64,000 nt of DNA from assembly GCF_005155025.1 (NCBI RefSeq), contig NZ_CP039731.1, positions 930,001 through 994,000 on the forward strand. Reading direction: 5' to 3'. Of the stretch, positions 62,877-64,000 are shown piece by piece. Under the pieces are notes generated by a model. It had not been told where the DNA came from. It was given only the letters and a program-made list of their open reading frames with translations, and ran no database searches. Position 1 is the first letter of the stretch. The number at the start of each line of letters is the position of its first letter. The translations under genes were made by a program, and so were the position numbers. The DNA is from Aquitalea aquatilis (lineage in GTDB: Bacteria > Pseudomonadota > Gammaproteobacteria > Burkholderiales > Chromobacteriaceae).

Positions 62877-63478
62877 TGAACCCCTACACGCTGACCCTGC
62901 TGCGCCACGGCGAGATCGACCACGACGGCCGGCTGATCGGCCGTACCGATCTGCCGCTGAATGATCTGGGCTGTGAACAGATGGCCCGCAGCTGGCAGCG
63001 GCTGAACCAGCTGGCACCAGTGACCAGCATGGCCACCTCCCCCCTGCAGCGCTGCCGCGAATTTGCCGTACACCAGGCCCTGCATGGTTCGCTGCCATTG
63101 AAGGTGGACGAGCGCTTTGCCGAATTCGACTTTGGCGACTGGGACGGCATGTCGCGCGACATCCTGTCCGGCCAGCAACCGGACTGGGGCAGCCGGGTGG
63201 CCAGCGGAGAACTGACCCCGCCGGGCGGCGAGAGCTATGCCCTATTCCGCACCCGGGTGCTGTGTGGCTTCAGCGAGTGGATTCAAACCGCGCGCGGCAG
63301 CCATCGCGTGCTGGTCTGCCACGGCGGGGTGATTACCGCGCTGCTGGCCGAGCTGCTGGGCACCGAATTCGCCGTGGCCAAGCTGATGACGGTACAGCGT
63401 GGCGGCTTTGCCCAGCTGTCGATTCTGGAAGGCCATCCGGCCTATCTGATGCATCTGGAAAGCCCCGGCGAAGCATGA
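62876..63478 (+). CDS. cobC: Alpha-ribazole phosphatase-like histidine phosphatase
   Basis: This protein removes the phosphate from alpha-ribazole-5'-phosphate (or adenosylcobalamin phosphate) in cobalamin assembly. The 200-residue product carries LTLLRHGEIDHDGRLIGRTDLPLNDLG (in pieces), the RHG catalytic motif at about residue 10, STSPLQRC-type SPLQRCREFA, FAEFDFGDWDGM (conserved Glu and FGxWDG) and LVCHGGVITALLAELLG with the second catalytic His. ATG at 62876 overlaps the cobT stop by one base and has GGAGAAGG upstream; a TTG at 62873 was rejected. It overlaps cobS by four bases. Confidence 0.93.
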   Translation: MNPYTLTLLRHGEIDHDGRLIGRTDLPLNDLGCEQMARSWQRLNQLAPVTSMATSPLQRCREFAVHQALHGSLPLKVDERFAEFDFGDWDGMSRDILSGQQPDWGSRVASGELTPPGGESYALFRTRVLCGFSEWIQTARGSHRVLVCHGGVITALLAELLGTEFAVAKLMTVQRGGFAQLSILEGHPAYLMHLESPGEA

Positions 63479-64000
63479 GCCTGCCCCCCTCGTCCCCGGT
63501 GCCGCCAGCCCGCTGGTGGCAATCGCTGATTCTGGCCATCCAGTTTCTTACCCGTCTGCCCACACCGCAGTTGCGCACCTTCCACCCGGAATGGCTGGCC
63601 GCCAGTGCGCGCTGGTTTGCTCCGGTCGGCCTGTTGCTGGGCAGCCTGCTGTGGCTGGCCGTGTGGCTGGGGGGGCAGTACGACCCCTGGCTGGGCGCGC
63701 TGCTGGGCCTGCTGTGCTGGATAGGTGTCACCGGCGGCCTGCATCTGGACGGGCTGGCCGACCTGACCGATGCCATGGGGGCGGCACACCGCTCGCGCAA
63801 ACGATTTTTCGAGGTATTGAAAGACCCGCATGTCGGCAGCTTTGGCGTGATTGCCCTGATCAGCGCCATCGTCGGCAAACTGGTGTTGCTGATGCTGCTG
63901 GCCAGACAGCCCGCCCAGCTGGCCGGGCTGCTGTTGCTGCCGGCCTGGGCGCGGCTGTTCGCCCTGTTCTGGTCGGCCACCCTGCCAGCCCTGGCCCCCG
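63475..64000 (+). CDS. cobS: Adenosylcobinamide-GDP ribazoletransferase (CobS), 3' end outside window
   Basis: CobS joins GDP-cobinamide to alpha-ribazole phosphate to finish cobalamin. About 175 residues are present before the window ends. The frame, read from the sequence, starts ATG at 63475 (overlapping the cobC stop, ATGA) and shows ILAIQFLTRLPTP, the family hallmark, VTGGLHLDGLADLTDAMGA with the conserved Asp motif, and KDPHVGSFG. Several membrane helices are visible (WFAPVGLLLGSLLWLAVWL; LLGLLCWIGV; LVLLMLLA). The gene is truncated only by the window edge. Confidence 0.93.
   Translation, partial: MSLPPSSPVPPARWWQSLILAIQFLTRLPTPQLRTFHPEWLAASARWFAPVGLLLGSLLWLAVWLGGQYDPWLGALLGLLCWIGVTGGLHLDGLADLTDAMGAAHRSRKRFFEVLKDPHVGSFGVIALISAIVGKLVLLMLLARQPAQLAGLLLLPAWARLFALFWSATLPALAP

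Overview
This 64 kb window is GC-rich, densely coded chromosomal DNA from a Gram-negative betaproteobacterium. I infer the Neisseriales, most likely Chromobacteriaceae (Aquitalea, Chromobacterium or Vogesella type). Support comes from the short Fis next to dusB and purH, a dihydrolipoyl dehydrogenase carrying its own lipoyl domain (as in Neisseria p64k), an outer-membrane LPS system, and the zapA-6S RNA-fau order. No tRNA, rRNA, insertion sequence, prophage or CRISPR array was seen. The genus is inference.

Layout. (1) 1-8807 (+): the end of an ABC-transporter-dependent capsule locus: inner-membrane export protein (cut by the window edge), KpsD-type outer-membrane export protein, a large two-domain glycosyltransferase, a hexapeptide acyltransferase, KpsC and KpsS. 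The two genes between kpsD and kpsC are strikingly AT-rich and look transferred. (2) 9134-14489 (-): dusB-fis, then purH, an unknown membrane-anchored protein, and purD. (3) 14636-14996 (-): RNase P RNA. (4) 15101-18271 (+): a Cache-PAS-GGDEF-EAL c-di-GMP protein. (5) 18251-27586 (-): MFS transporter plus nucleoside hydrolase, an M20 amidohydrolase, and TamA/TamB. (6) 27796-34183 (-): the pyruvate dehydrogenase complex aceE-aceF-lpdA. (7) 34488-35939 (-): a BepA-like M48 protease. (8) 36076-39992: a persulfide-handling locus. A BigR/SqrR-type repressor and three transporter genes lie on the minus strand, with a divergent persulfide dioxygenase. A perfect palindrome sits over the promoters between them. 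(9) 40026-44132 (+): DUF2804 protein, GNAT enzyme, beta-carbonic anhydrase, nadD, rsfS, rlmH. (10) 44230-49701: thioesterase-like protein, YcnI-like copper protein, ahpC/ahpF with an OxyR-like site, yidB, a lytic transglycosylase and a small hypothetical gene. (11) 49889-54167 (-): leuS-lptE-holA. (12) 54341-57950: secreted hypothetical protein, proline iminopeptidase, EVE protein, a tiny lipoprotein, fau, 6S RNA, zapA and its coiled-coil partner. (13) 57972-64000: cobalamin uptake and salvage. btuB (behind a cobalamin riboswitch), cobU and btuF lie on the minus strand; cobT, cobC and cobS (cut by the window end) lie on the plus strand.

The items most worth a second look are three. First is the fused GT-A plus KpsS-like glycosyltransferase in the AT-rich capsule segment. 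Second is the persulfide locus with its palindromic operator and linked SulP and DUF2804 genes. Third is a group of compact non-coding or small elements: the 6S RNA, the purH leader hairpins, and a 53-residue lipoprotein. Start codons were re-chosen wherever an upstream in-frame start lacked a ribosome site or family support. Family assignments rest on motifs read by eye, not on database searches.
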